From the NCBI RefSeq assembly GCF_026626665.1, contig NZ_JAPNKE010000002.1:10746001-10810000 (forward strand): a stretch of DNA of 64,000 nucleotides, read 5' to 3'. This DNA is from Nannocystis pusilla. Its GTDB lineage: Bacteria > Myxococcota_A > Polyangia > Nannocystales > Nannocystaceae. Shown piece by piece: positions 30,653-41,254 of the stretch (position 1 is the first letter of the stretch; every line of letters begins with the position of its first letter). The position numbers and the translations under genes were made by a program. The notes beneath the pieces are model-generated. The model searched no databases. It saw nothing but the letters and a program-made list of their open reading frames with translations, and was not told the origin of the DNA.

Positions 30653-31114
30653 CTATTGCTTGATCTGGTCATACTTTTCTGGGCGCTTGAGAGCGATCTC
30701 AACGGCCTGTTGAACGACAGAGGCGATACCGTGCTCGTCCGCCTTATACCTTCTGAAAATCTCGATGATTCCACTCGAAATTTGCGGGAGAATGTAAGCT
30801 ACTCGATCGGAAAAATCGAGGCTCTTATAAGGGATCCAGAGCGAGAATTCGGCGCTTTTATGTCTCTTGAGGATGTTTGGACCTTTGACTGAGAGGGAGT
30901 CGAGCTTGCGCGTCGCAGTTATGATGAAAACTATTTTGTAATCCTCCTCTCCGAAGATTTTTGCGAAATGAGGGATGTTTTTGCGTAGCGCGTTTAACTG
31001 ATCCCGGACGAGTTCCAGAACAGAACCCGAGAGACCAAAGCTGACGCCAGCCTCGGGGGAAATCTGAGTTAGAGCGATGCGCACCGGTCGGTCTTGGTCG
31101 TTGTCTTTACCCAC
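30653..31114 (-). CDS. Probable immunity protein for Rhs2
   Basis: 153 residues, intact, clearly AT-rich compared with its neighbours. Starts at a GTG (31,114) that overlaps the last 8 bp of rhs2, the arrangement expected of a toxin-immunity pair. Soluble, with alternating helices and strands (VLELVRDQLNALRKNIPHFA; YKIVFIITATRKLDSLS; VAYILPQISSGIIEIFRRYK). No family recognised. Assigned as immunity purely by position, size and base composition. Confidence 0.75.
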   Translation of the reverse strand: MGKDNDQDRPVRIALTQISPEAGVSFGLSGSVLELVRDQLNALRKNIPHFAKIFGEEDYKIVFIITATRKLDSLSVKGPNILKRHKSAEFSLWIPYKSLDFSDRVAYILPQISSGIIEIFRRYKADEHGIASVVQQAVEIALKRPEKYDQIKQ

Positions 31115-34100
31115 ATTTGGGGCTGGGTTTTAAGATGGGCTTGAAGCTCCGCTTGTTTCCTTCGGGAACTATTTGGGTCCTATCAAAATAATCCTGGAGT
31201 ACCTTGGTTTCAAAGTCCTTCGCTACTTTGGTCGTAGGCAGCTTTTCCATAATAACTTTGGCTTCGACGTTCTCAATGCCGTGAATTATCCCAAATTTTC
31301 GTACTTGTTGGTGTAGGCGTGTCGGAAGACCGGTGGACTGTGTAATGCGGTTTAAATCCGCTTTTCCATATTTGTGTAATATTCCATTAATTCGGATCTC
31401 ATATATTCCGAAATTACCGGTGGCGTTGTTTGAATTGAGATGAAGTCCGAGTGGGTCGAGCCATCCGTTCGGATTGTGGACGTAGGCATCGGGCTGGAGG
31501 CCCCCGAGAAGGCCGATGGGATCGGGGCTGAGGTAGAGGCTGGTAGCTGGGTCGTAGTAGCGGAAGCGATTGTAATAAAGGCCGGTCTCCGGGTCCTCGT
31601 ACTGGCCCTGGAAGCGGATCGGGCACTTTGAAGCATCGTCGGTGGCGAGGACGGCGCCCCAGACGGCGTGGTGCGCGCGCCAGACGACCTCGCCGGTCGG
31701 GGTGACGAGCTCTTTCGGGGTGCCGAGGTGGTCGGTGACCACGTACGAGAGCTGGCCGTCCTCCAGGCGGGCGAGCGGGACGAAGGTGCCGGGCTCGTGT
31801 TGCCAGTGGACGATTCGGACGACCTGCTGGTCGTGCTGCGCGCCGCGAGGCTTGAGGAAGACTTCGCGGAGGAGGACGTCGCCGTCCCACGTGAAGTGCA
31901 CACTCTCGCGGGTGGCGGGGTTGTACTTGCGGACCCGGCGACCGAGCGGATCGTAGCTGTAGCGCCAGATCTGCCCCTCCGGGGTGCGCACCTCGGCGAG
32001 GCGATCGAGGCTGTCCCAGCGGTAAGCCCAGGACTGCGGGCGGAAGCCGTTGCGGCGGACGGTCTTGCGGACCAGGCGGCCGGCCTCGTCGTACGTGTGC
32101 TCGGTGTCGCCGACGCGATGCAGGCGGCCGGCCGTATCGTGCAGGTAGGCGAGGTCGCGCTCGCCCTCGGGTGCGACCCGGCGCGCGTGGGCGACCAGGC
32201 CGACCGCGTCGTAGCGGAACGACTCGTGGCCGGAGCGCTGCCGCTGGGCGACGAGGATCCGGTCACTGCGATCGTGGCGGTACTCGGTGAGGCCCCAACG
32301 AGCGTCCTGGACGGTGTGGAGGTTGCCGGCACCATCGTAAGTATAGCGGCGACGGACCTCGGTGGATCGCTGCTCGGTGAGGGCGCCACGCGCGTCGAAG
32401 CTCTGTTCGAGGCGGTAGCCGGAGACGCTGGCCTGGCGGGTCGGGCGGCCCAGGGGGTCGCGTTCGATTTCGAGGCGATCCCGGGCGAGCTCGAGGGCGG
32501 TGAGCTGACCCTGCGCGTCGTGCACGTAGCGGGTGGTGTGCGGGACGGCCTGCCAGAGGCCGGGGCGGAGGGTCCGCTGCGTGCAGTTGCCGCCGGCGTC
32601 GTAGGCGTAGTCGATGATGTCGCCGTTCTGGGTGCTGCGGACGACGCGGCCGACCGCGTCGTACTCCCAGGTGAGCTTGCTGGCGGGGTTCTCGGCGCGG
32701 ACCAGGCGGCCGAGGGCGTCGCGCTCGAACACGGTGGACTCGCCGTCGGCGTCGATGCGGATGACCTCGCCGTTGCGGTCGTGGGCGTAGCGCACGACCT
32801 GACCGACAGCGTTGACGCGCTCGCTGAGGTTGCCGGCGGCGTCGTGGCTGTAGCGCGTGGCGCTGCCGTGGTAGTCGACCTCGCGCACGACCTGACCGGC
32901 GGCGTCGCGCTCGAGGTGGTACTCGCGGCCGTCGGGGCGCGCACGCGGGTGAGGAGGATGTGGTCGGGGTCGTAGTCGAACTGGTAGCGCCGGCCCTCGC
33001 CGTCCTCGAGCGAGCGCTGGAGGTCGAAGGCGCCGTACTCGACGCGCTCCGTGTGACCGTTCTCGTCGATGACCTCGGTGAGGTTGTGCTCGCTGTCGTA
33101 GACGAAGCGGCGCTGGTGGCCGTCGGCGTGCCGGAGCGCGGCCAGGCGGTCCCGTGGGTCGTAGAAGAGGGTCTCGGCGTGTTCCAGCGGGTCGCGCGCC
33201 TGAACGAGGCGGTCGAGCGCGTCGTAGGTGTAACGGTGCGGGTGACCGAGCCAGTCGGTCTCCATCACGAGGCGGCCGTGCTCGTCGTATTCGAGGCGAC
33301 GCTCGGCGCCGCCGGTGCGAGTGATGCGAGTGAGCTGGCCCCGGGCGTCGTAGCGATAGCGATGGGTGCTGCCGTCCGGGGCGTGGATGGCGACGAGCTC
33401 GCCGGTCGGGCTGCGGTCGTACTTCCAGGGCTGCTCGAGCGGGTCGAGCACGCCGATGACCCGCAGGGCGTCGTCGTAGAACAGCTCGGTCGCCCGGCCC
33501 TCGCGGTCGGTGCGGCGGATCAGCAGACCGGAGGATGGGTCGCGTCGATACCGCTCGGCGTGGCCCGAAGGATCGGTGTGGGCGACGAGCTGCTCGTAGC
33601 GGTCGTACTCGAACACCTCGGCGCGCCCGAGTGGGTCGACGAGCCGGACGAGCTGCTTGCGCTCGTTGAAATGGTAGGACGTGACGTGGCCCTTGCCGTC
33701 GCGCAGGTGGGTGACCCGCTGGCCCTCGTCGTACTCGAGGTCGATGCTGTAGAGGCCCTCGGCAGTTCGCGAGCGGACGCAGCGGCCGCGATCGTCGTAT
33801 TCGTAGGTCGCCCAGGTCTTGCTGGTGTCGGACCAGCGGACCATGCGGCCGGCCTCGTCGTAGCGGTAATACAGGTGGTAGCCGGTGGTGCTGTCGGCTT
33901 CGACGAGCACGCCGCGCTCAAGGACGTATCGCACCAGGAGGTCGGGGCCTGCGAGGTCGGTGCGCTCGAAGCTGAGGACGAGGCGCCGCGCGTCGTCGTC
34001 GCGGGCGCGGGACAAAGCCACCGCGGGGCCGTCGGAGTGGCGCAGGCCGATCAGCTCGGCGCCGCTGTATACGAGCTCGACGTGGTTGCCGTGGGCGTCG

Positions 34101-35476
34101 TCGAGACGCGTCAGGCGGCCGTGGTCGCCGGCGACCTCGAAGTGCCGCGTGCGCTCGTCGCGGAGGTCGTGGACGGCGAAACCGCCGGGTTCGCGCGTCA
34201 GCGTAAAGTGGGGGAAGCGGCGGTTGAACACCCGGTCGGTGTCGACGGCAATGTCGAAGGGGACGACCTCGCCGCTCACGCAGCGGAACTCGACCCGGTC
34301 GCCGCCGAAGCTCAGGCGGAGGTGCTCGTCGAAGCTGCTCATCCAGCCGCGGCCGAGCAGGCCGCTGAACTCTCGCTGACCGTCGTAGACGCGCAGGCAC
34401 CGGAGCCGCAGCGTGTGGCCGAGCTCGAAGTCGAGGCGAGTCTCGACGACCGCGCCGGTCGAGGTGTCGACGGGGCATCCGCCCTCGCACCTGGGATTCT
34501 TCTGGTGGGTGCCGGGGGTGTCGCTGGCCTTGCGCGAGTCGGGCTTGCAATTGTTGCAGGAGCCGCCGAAGACGTTCTTGAGGGCGCCCTTGAGCTTGGA
34601 CAGGCCGCTGCTGATCGCGTTGCGGGCCTTGCTGATCAGCTGGGGCCCTTCTTGACCCCGGCGAGGATCATGTTCTTGGCGCCGATGAAGGCGTTCTTGA
34701 TCGCGTTCTTGCCCTTCCCGAGCAGCTCCGGCAGCTTGCGGAGGCCCTGGAACATGCCTTTCGTCGGCGGTATCAGGAATTCGGCGGCGATCAGCAGCCC
34801 TCGCTCGAGCAGGCTGAACTCGTTGGCGATCTCGACCATCGCGACGGGAGGACCGCCGATGAGCACCGTCTCCACGCCCTGCTTGAGGGTGGCGCCGCAC
34901 GCCACCCGGTCGTCGAAGCGCGAGGCCGGCATGCCGTTGATCGTGACGGTCTCGGAGCCCTCGGCGACGAGCGGAGGCGTGCTGTGCTTGACGCAGGCGA
35001 CGAGGTCGAGGCCCGCGCGCGCGGCAGGCAGACCGCGGATCAGGACGTTCGGAGCGCCGAGCAGGACCGGACCATCCTCGGCCGGCAGCATCCCGTCGAT
35101 CCAGTTGGTGACGCCCGACGAGCTGGCCGATATACTTGCTGGTCGCCAGGACCGCGCCCACGCCCACGGCGGCGATGGCCACCGCCGCCAAACCACCGGT
35201 GCCGACGATGAGGAGGCCCGCCAGCGCGGTGGCGGCGGCATAGACCGCATATGAGACGATGGCCCCGACGACGGCGCCGGCCAGCGCGGCCCAGAAGCTC
35301 CGGTGCTTGATCTGATGCGATATGGTGCAGGCAGGTTTGGCCTCGGCCGGCGGGGGCGGGGCTGCCTCCTGGGCGCCGGTGAAGAGGCTGGCGACGATCC
35401 CGAACGACTGGCCGACGGCGTAATCCACCGCCAGGCCGGTGACCAGTGTCTTGCCGATACAGCTAATTCCGCTCAT
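31107..35476 (-). CDS. PAAR-Rhs T6SS effector with GIY-YIG-like C-terminal toxin (Rhs2), frame interrupted
   Basis: About 1,450 residues. The N-terminus carries two hydrophobic helices (FWAALAGAVVGAIVSYAVYA; LLIVGTGGLAAVAIAAVGVG), then a PAAR region (LLGAPNVLIRGLPAARAGLD; VTINGMPASRFDDRVACG) and a long YD-repeat shell ending FRYYDPATSLYLSPDPIGLL. The last ~110 residues after DPLGLH are AT-rich and begin GIYEIRINGILHKYGKADL, continue with RLHQQVRKF, and have a later Glu (FETKVLQDYF) and Asn (PEGNKRSFKP). That is the residue order of GIY-YIG nucleases, so a DNase/RNase tip is likely. Frame changes occur near 35,120, 34,650 and 32,945. Preceded by an EagR-type chaperone gene, as expected for effectors with N-terminal membrane helices. 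Confidence 0.88.
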
Positions 35477-35491
35477 GGCCTGATTCTCCGA

Positions 35492-35916
35492 TTAATCGCC
35501 TTGCGGCGGGGATAGCTTGTAGCTCTCCAGGACCTTGCGGAACGCGCCGCGCTGCGCGTCGGTGAAGGCGCGGGCGCAGGTGAAGGTGAAGCTGACGAGG
35601 ATGTCGTCGACGACGCGCATCACGTTGACCTGGTTCATCGCCCCTTCGGGCGATTGCCACGAGTACTCCATCCACACGCACGCCGCGCCGTCGAGGTCGA
35701 TGGTGGTGCGCTCGTGCTCGCGGAAGCCCATCAGGTTCTCCTCGATGACCCGCCGCTGGGTCGCGACGTGCGCCTCGCGGTCCAGCGAGCGGGGGATCCG
35801 CTCGCGGCTGATGACGAGGTTGTAGGCCTCGGCCTCCGAGGCTTTAAAATGTTCATCGACTCGTCGCGCCAGGAGTCGGGGATCGTGAGGGCGCCTTCGT
35901 GGAAGCGGTAATTCAT
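35492..35916 (-). CDS. EagR-type (DUF1795/DcrB-like) effector chaperone, frame interrupted once
   Basis: About 141 residues, the usual EagR size. It starts at ATG 35,916 with MNYRFHEGALTIPDSWRDES, continues NILKASEAEAYNLVISRERI, and after a shift in an AAAA run near 35,845 runs through LMGFREHERTTIDLDGAACV, EYSWQSPEGAMNQVNVMRVV and ARAFTDAQRGAFRKVLESYK. EagR proteins shield the N-terminal membrane helices of T6SS effectors before secretion. It lies 15 bp upstream of rhs2, whose product has exactly such helices. Confidence 0.82.
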
Positions 35917-36419
35917 GGCTGTCGTGGGGTCCGGAGTCGCGGTGAGTGAGACGGGAAGCTCATGGGAGCACGCGCAGGACACCGCCGCGCGAGGTCCGAG
36001 CGCCGCCATGAGGATGCGAAAGTCTTCGCGGTCGATAGGGACGATGCAGCCGTCGCTGCCGTGTCGACCGCGGCCGTGGATGAAGAAGGCGTCGCGATTG
36101 AACATGCCGAGGGTCCAATCGGTGGCCATGGGGGTCAGCTGCGCCGAGAGGCCCAGGCGAGGGTGATTATGGGGCGGGAGGATCCGGTACTTGTGGATCG
36201 GTATGGGCCCGCCGTGGATGCCATTTGCGTGATCCGTTTTCGGTTGGTCTCCCACACGTTGTTGACCACGGCGTCGTCGACTGCGCCGGGGGTCGTGCTT
36301 CCGCCGCGACCTCCAGACAGCGCCGTCATGCGAATGGAGGTTTCGCTGGCGGAGCCGGTGAGGAGTCGAAAGGTGATGAAGTAATAGAGCGATGCTTCGG
36401 AGGAACGAGAGTTGCTCAT
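35917..36419 (-). CDS. Tlde1-like (DUF2778) L,D-transpeptidase-type T6SS effector candidate, frame interrupted
   Basis: About 168 residues. The catalytic stretch FFIHGRGRHGSDGCIVPID carries the HG...S-x-GCI motif of the L,D-transpeptidase-like DUF2778 family, preceded by HGGPIPIHKYRILPPH, matching the GPIP-x-G-x-Y-x-I block of Tlde1 effectors that attack peptidoglycan stems. A shift in an AAAA run near 36,238 joins the N-terminal part (MSNSRSSEASLYYF; alternatively the ATG at 36,455) to this core. As read there is no stop before the EagR ATG, so it is either fused to the chaperone or missing one base; a one-base change would give a TGA overlapping that ATG. Its own immunity gene is not evident. 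Confidence 0.68.
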
Positions 36420-36459
36420 ACCATGATCCGGCTGTTGATCCGGGAGTTGAATCATTCGC

Positions 36460-37522
36460 TCATGGGGATCGATCTCTCGTTGCGAGAGGTACCTGCATGC
36501 GCGTCGAGACGCCGGCTGTGTCGCTGCGCGCGAGCCACAGGTCCTTGCCGAGGTAGCGCTGGCCGAGCAGGCCGGGCGGGTAGGCCATGTCTTCGATCTC
36601 TAGAACGAGGTCGTAGCGCAGGGGGTCCGGGGCGAAGCTGTCGGTGAGTTCGCGGATCCGGTCATGGCCGAGGTGGTCGGGAGTGAAGATTTGGTAGTGG
36701 TCGCCGAGGAGCGGGCCGATGGAGATCTGAGCGGCGCCGGCCGGATAGAAGACCTCGGTGCCGGCGATCGCGGTGTCGCCGAGGCGCGCGGTGGGCTGGC
36801 CCAGGCGGGTCCACTGGGCTTGATCGATCGGCATCCAGGTGCCGGTGAAGGCGTCGACGCGGACGCGGGCGCGGCCGAGCTGGTCGGCGAGGACGATCCG
36901 CAGGGCCGCTGCGAGCATGGCCGGCGAGCGCACGCCGGAGGCGAGGACGGGGGCGACGCGGAGGGCGAGGGCGGGGGGATCGCGGCGCCCTCGGCGAGAT
37001 CGTGGCCGAGGAAGGCGAGCAGGCGCCGGGACCAAATGTCACGACCGTCGGCTCGCAGGGTGCGTGCGAGATCGACGGCCCCAGGCCGCGCACGAGGTGC
37101 GTGAAGAGGCGATGATGAAAGACATCGAGGAGGCCGCGCACGGCGGCGCCGCGCTCGTCGTCGCGGTCGGCCTCCTCGAGGAGGTAGTGCGGGAGCATGC
37201 TGGCCGAGCCGCACAGGCCGAACACCGAGAGGGTGAGGGTGGCGCCGGTGGGCGGCTCGCCGTGCAGCTCGACGGCGTCGATCTCGCGGGCGTCGAAGCC
37301 GAGGGCGCTGGTGTGCGCGAACTGGACGCGCTCGTCGTGCTGACGCTCGCCAGGGGCGGGGAACAGCCGCCACAGCCACTCGGCGGCGGCCACGAGCGAG
37401 GCGGCCTCGGGGGCGTCGACGAAGCTGGCGCAGCAGATCGCGGTCGCCGGGGCTCGGCGCCTTGCCTTCGGCGGAATCAGAGGAGCGCGAGGCCCAGGCG
37501 GGCTCGTCGAAGCGCAGATCAT
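36460..37522 (-). CDS. tssG: T6SS baseplate protein TssG, frame interrupted
   Basis: About 354 residues, the family size. Starts at ATG 37,522, with a GGAG 6 bp ahead and 9 bp after the tssF stop. Recognisable TssG segments are AAAEWLWRLFPAP, VQFAHTSALGFDAREIDAVE, TLTLSVFGLCGSASMLPHYL (F-G-L-x-G-x-x-x-x-LP-x-H motif), FHHRLFTHLVRG, then VDAFTGTWMPIDQAQWTRLG and AQISIGPLLGDHYQIFTP. Frame changes near 37,085 and 36,975 are needed, and possibly one near the start. TssG joins TssF, TssK and TssE in the baseplate wedge. Confidence 0.9.
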
Positions 37523-37531
37523 CAGCTCCCC

Positions 37532-39251
37532 TCAGCAGCTGACTCTCACCGGCCACGTGAACTCCTGGCGCGAGGGGTTGAGGACGACGCGCAGCTCGCT
37601 GGCGGCGTTGATCGGGACGAGCGAGCCGAACAGGTCGTCGAGGACATGTCCGAAGAGATAGGCGCGACCGATGCCGGCGAAGTTGCGCTCGTCGAGCTCG
37701 ACGGTGGTCCGGAGGGCGCGCATCGGGACGCCGCGGATCAGGCGGGTGACGGGCTCGCGGAGGACGGCCTGGACGGCGTCGATCTGGCGGGTGTTGACGG
37801 GGCCGCGCTTGGCGTTGCTGGCGGCGTGGAAGTTGTAGAGGCGGAGGAGGCCGCGCAGGGCCTCGGCGTCGACCGGGCCGCGCTGGTTGAGCGAGAGGTG
37901 CGAGAGGAGGCGCCACAGCGCCTCGGAGCCGAGAGCCATGCGCACGGGCGGCGAGGGGTCGCTCAGGTTGCTGTAGGACTTGAAGGTGCCGCCGGGGAAC
38001 TGCTCGGTGATGTCGCCGGCCTGTAGCTCGCCGGCGAGCTCGCGGTTGGAGCAGAGGAGCTCGAGCGAGAGGACCTCGTCCTCGGGCGAGGCGCGCCCGC
38101 CGGGGGGACGACGAGGGCCAGGTAGGTGTCGACGTTGCCGTCGCTCGGGGAGGCGACGCGGCGCAGCGCGTAGGTGGGGGCGGCGAGCGGGCCGCCGACG
38201 TGGCGGGTGAACGGGGCGAGGGTCCGCCGGCCGCCGTGGACGCGACCGATGCTGGTGACCGCGAGGACGTCGTGGACCTCGACGTGGCGCGGGTCGACGC
38301 CGTCGACGCGGACGATCGCCTCGCGCCCCAGCGGGCTGCAGGTGATCGGCTCGCCCGGGGCCTCGAAGAGGTTGATGGCCGGGGTGCAGTGCAGGCGAAA
38401 GGTGTCGGGGCCGATCGCGGCGGCCAGCGGCGGGGGGCTGTCGAGCTCGAAGCCGATGGTCAGCGCATGGTCGGTCAGCGCGGCGCGGTGCAGGCCCGTG
38501 AGCTCGAAGAAGCAGAACTTCTCGTGCAGCGAGAACAGCTCGAGGACGCTGCGATAGCCCGACGGGGCGGTGTCCGGCCACGGATAGACGGCGCTGGCCG
38601 GAGCAGACAACGAGGCGACGGCGTCCGGCGGGAGCGTGACGACAGGGCCGGCCCCCGCCTGCAAGGTGACGCACTCGAGGTGACGAGTGAGCCACAGCAA
38701 CAGCGTCGCCGGCAGGCCGGGATCGCTGTGGTGAATGTAGAAGCGCAGCGGATGGGGCTCGGCCAAAATGGTGCGACACGGATCGCCGAGCTCGAGCTGG
38801 AGGCGCACCCGCGGGCGCTGGCCGGTGGGGTGCTCGAGGACCGCGTCGCGGACCGCGAGCGGCGCCAGGTCGACGTCGAAGCAGGTGCGAAACCGGCAGA
38901 CCGTGCCCTTGCGCTCGCGGGCGACGAGCGGGCGGCCGCGCGGCACCTGCTGGCGGGTGCGCAAGGCCTTGGTGTTGGGGACGAATTCGACGATGGTCGC
39001 CGCGGGCAGGCTGCGCAGGAGTGGGGCAACAGCAGCTCGGCGAGGCCGTGGGCGATCTGGGCGCCGGCCTGATCGATGCGCGCGCGCATGCCGGCGGTGA
39101 GGAACGCGACGCCCTCGAGCAGCCGCTCGACGTCGGGATCGTCGCCGTGCTGCAGCAGCCGGGCGGCGTTGTCGGGGTGCCGGCGCGCGAAGGCCTGGGC
39201 GGCGTCCTTGAGGAAGGCGAGCTCGTTGGCGTAGTACTCGGCGAGTTCCAA
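37532..39251 (-). CDS. tssF: T6SS baseplate protein TssF, frame interrupted twice
   Basis: About 573 residues. Begins MELAEYYANELAFLKDAAQA and RRHPDNAARL, the TssF N-terminal block. The middle holds FRLHCTPAINLFEAPGEPI and the C-terminus LYNFHAASNAKRGPVNTRQI and RAYLFGHVLDDLFGSLVPIN, SFxxL-like elements of the family. Frame changes lie near 39,020 and 38,100. The ATG at 39,251 follows the tssE stop directly. A CATG/TAGG dyad pair with 14-bp spacing occurs at 37,643-37,657 within the GHVLDD codons. Confidence 0.92.
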
Positions 39252-39253
39252 CT

Positions 39254-39661
39254 TCAGCCTCCGGATACGTGGATTCGACCCGAGGCGGTAAGCTCGGTGC
39301 GCATGTGCACGGCGCCGCCGGCGTCGTCCAGCTTGGCGGTGATCTCGAGGGCGAGGGTGAGCGGGTCGTCGCTCGCCGCCGGGGTGACCGTGATGGCGCG
39401 CAGGCGCGGCTCGTATTGGCTGAGCATGGTGCGAATGGCGTGCACGAGCACCTGCATGCTGGCCGGATAGCCGTGCATGATGTCGGCGAAATCGGTGAGC
39501 CCCATGCCCGGGGCGGACAGAGATTCGCCGCGGCGCGTGCCGAGGAGCGCCTGGAGGTGGGCCAGGATGCGTTCCGGCGCGCCGGGCCGCGGCCCGGCCT
39601 GGCCGAGACGACCCAGCAGTCCACGAGACGTGTATTCACGCGAAGTCGAGCCGGAGGACAT
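39254..39661 (-). CDS. tssE: T6SS baseplate protein TssE (gp25-like)
   Basis: 135 residues, intact. gp25-like lysozyme-fold baseplate wedge protein. Seen: RGLLGRLGQ near the N-terminus, LLGTRRGESLSAPGMGLTDF, IMHGYPASMQVLVHAIRTML and the gp25 signature YEPRLRAITV (YEPRL). First gene of the minus-strand operon tssE-tssF-tssG-Tlde1-like-EagR-rhs2-immunity. Confidence 0.94.
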   Translation of the reverse strand: MSSGSTSREYTSRGLLGRLGQAGPRPGAPERILAHLQALLGTRRGESLSAPGMGLTDFADIMHGYPASMQVLVHAIRTMLSQYEPRLRAITVTPAASDDPLTLALEITAKLDDAGGAVHMRTELTASGRIHVSGG

Positions 39662-40273
39662 ACCGCGAGCTCAACCATTTATGAGCTCACGGCCCGGCCG
39701 GTCAACAGAAAAGCTCGAAGAAAAATTTGTAACGCGAACTACAGTCATGACCCGATCCTGACAGTGCGTAATTTCAAATGGCGCGAGCCGATCGTGAGAT
39801 GCGATGTCGGTGCAATCGCCTTCGGGATTTGCATTGCCAAGAATATAGGCGGACTGCGGCGCGGGCCGAACCCGCATGCCGTCGACCCCTGCGCCGTTTC
39901 GTGCGAACATGGAATCGACACGGATGGACGTCCGTCCTTTGAAAGGCGGCGTCCTCCGCACTGTCTCCGGTGCGTAGGGATTTTCCTGCCGCGACCGGGG
40001 CGACGCGCCGACCTCGACGGTGGCGGCGATTTTTCGCCTTCGAGATGACCGGCTCGCGCGGTCAGACGCACAACCTGAACAGACCCGGCGCGGCCGAAGA
40101 GGACGCCGCGCTTCCCTGGAATCCGACGATGGTCCAAATACACAGCATCACAATCTACCGTGGAATGAGCGGCGAGCCCGAGGCGGGCGCGACGGTCGAG
40201 TCCGTCGATTCGCCGCCGGCGCACGAACGGGGCTCCGAGGAGCCTCGGGCCGCGCGCCTGCTCGCTGACGACA
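39662..40273. other. Intergenic region at the edge of the T6SS cluster
   Basis: 612 bp upstream of tssE on one side and the BrxA-like gene on the other. The first ~180 bp are relatively AT-rich and probably contain the tssE operon promoter. I see no gene with family support, no IS end, and no tRNA or att-like repeat. Confidence 0.5.
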
Positions 40274-41074
40274 ATGGGGGTGGACATGACGAGCCATCCC
40301 GTCGAGGAGACGCGGGCTCACACGCGTCTCCTCAAATACGGCCTCGAGACCGACGACGCGCGGGCTTACTGGCGCCGGGTCGATCCGAGTCGCCCGCAGG
40401 CCGGCGTGCGCGAGGTGATCGACGGTCAATGGTTCAGCGCTCGCTCGATGGCGCGGGTCGACGTGCTGCTGACGAACTTCCGCGGCCGCTTCGACGCCTT
40501 CCCGCACGCGCTGCGGGTCCTGCACGCCTGGCACGAGATGGACCCGGACACGCGGCGGCTGATCTGCCACTGGCATCTGCAGCTGAGCGACCCGCTGTAC
40601 CGCAAGTTCACCGGCCAGGCCCTGGTCGCGCGCCGCAGCAGCGCGCGACCCGAGGCCTCGCTGCCGCTGGCGGTCGCGTGGATCAACGAGCACGGACCTG
40701 CTCGTTGGAGCATGTCGACGCGGATCCAGTTCGCCAGCAAGCTGCTCACCGCGGTCTCGTCGGCCGGGCTCGCCGCGACCGACCGCGATCCGCGGCCGCT
40801 GGTGTGCCCGCGGGTCGACGAGCACGCCCTGGGCTACATCCTCTATCTCCTCCGCGAGGTCGCCTTTCAGGGCAACCTGCTGGCGAACCCGTACCTGGCG
40901 TCGGTCGGGCTCGAGGGCGAGCTGCTGGTCGCGCGGCTGCGGGCGCTGTCGACGGTGACCCTGCGTCGCCAGGGCGAGCTCGTCGAGTTCGGCTGGCGGT
41001 ATCCCAACCTGCTCGCATGGGCCGGCGCGACCGTCACGATCCCGCCGCCCGCCCAGCTCGGCGCGGCTGGGTGA
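40274..41074 (+). CDS. BrxA-like (DUF1819) protein, orphan
   Basis: 266 residues, intact. The pattern fits the DUF1819/BrxA family of BREX phage-defence loci: an N-terminal helix-rich region (FSARSMARVDVLLTNFRGRF), RRLICHWHLQLSDPLYRKFT in the place of the family's DPL-x-x-x-F segment, then WSMSTRIQFASKLLTAVSSA (winged-helix-like), and a C-terminal GYILYLLREVAFQGNLLANP with hydrophobic WRYPNLLAW near the end. BrxA is a DNA-binding component of BREX. None of brxB, brxC, pglX, pglZ or brxL is present, and the next gene is on the other strand. The ATG at 40,286 is an alternative start. It could also be an unrelated helical protein. Confidence 0.62.
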   Translation: MGVDMTSHPVEETRAHTRLLKYGLETDDARAYWRRVDPSRPQAGVREVIDGQWFSARSMARVDVLLTNFRGRFDAFPHALRVLHAWHEMDPDTRRLICHWHLQLSDPLYRKFTGQALVARRSSARPEASLPLAVAWINEHGPARWSMSTRIQFASKLLTAVSSAGLAATDRDPRPLVCPRVDEHALGYILYLLREVAFQGNLLANPYLASVGLEGELLVARLRALSTVTLRRQGELVEFGWRYPNLLAWAGATVTIPPPAQLGAAG

Positions 41075-41254
41075 CGCGCCTGGCTGGCGCGTCTGCGGCC
41101 GCAGGCGAGTCGATGCGCAGGGCTCGTCGCGGGAGCCGATCCGCAGACGGTCGCCTGGCGGGCAAGATTGGCGACGGCCGCACGCCGCGATCGCTGCGAG
41201 CTCGAGGCTCGCGGGGTCGCGGCGGTGCGGCCGGGGTGTCGGCGCGCCTTGCGA

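Noticed and set aside
30653..30900. Short plus-strand ORF antisense to the Rhs2 immunity gene
   Set aside because: It overlaps an intact minus-strand gene with better composition and the expected overlap with rhs2.
39662..40273. Possible integration site or IS end at the T6SS boundary
   Set aside because: No terminal inverted repeats, transposase fragment, tRNA end or direct repeats found by eye.
41075..41254. Small gene between the BrxA-like gene and the membrane-protein gene
   Set aside because: Frames are short and Arg/Ala-rich, with no start, ribosome site or conserved pattern.
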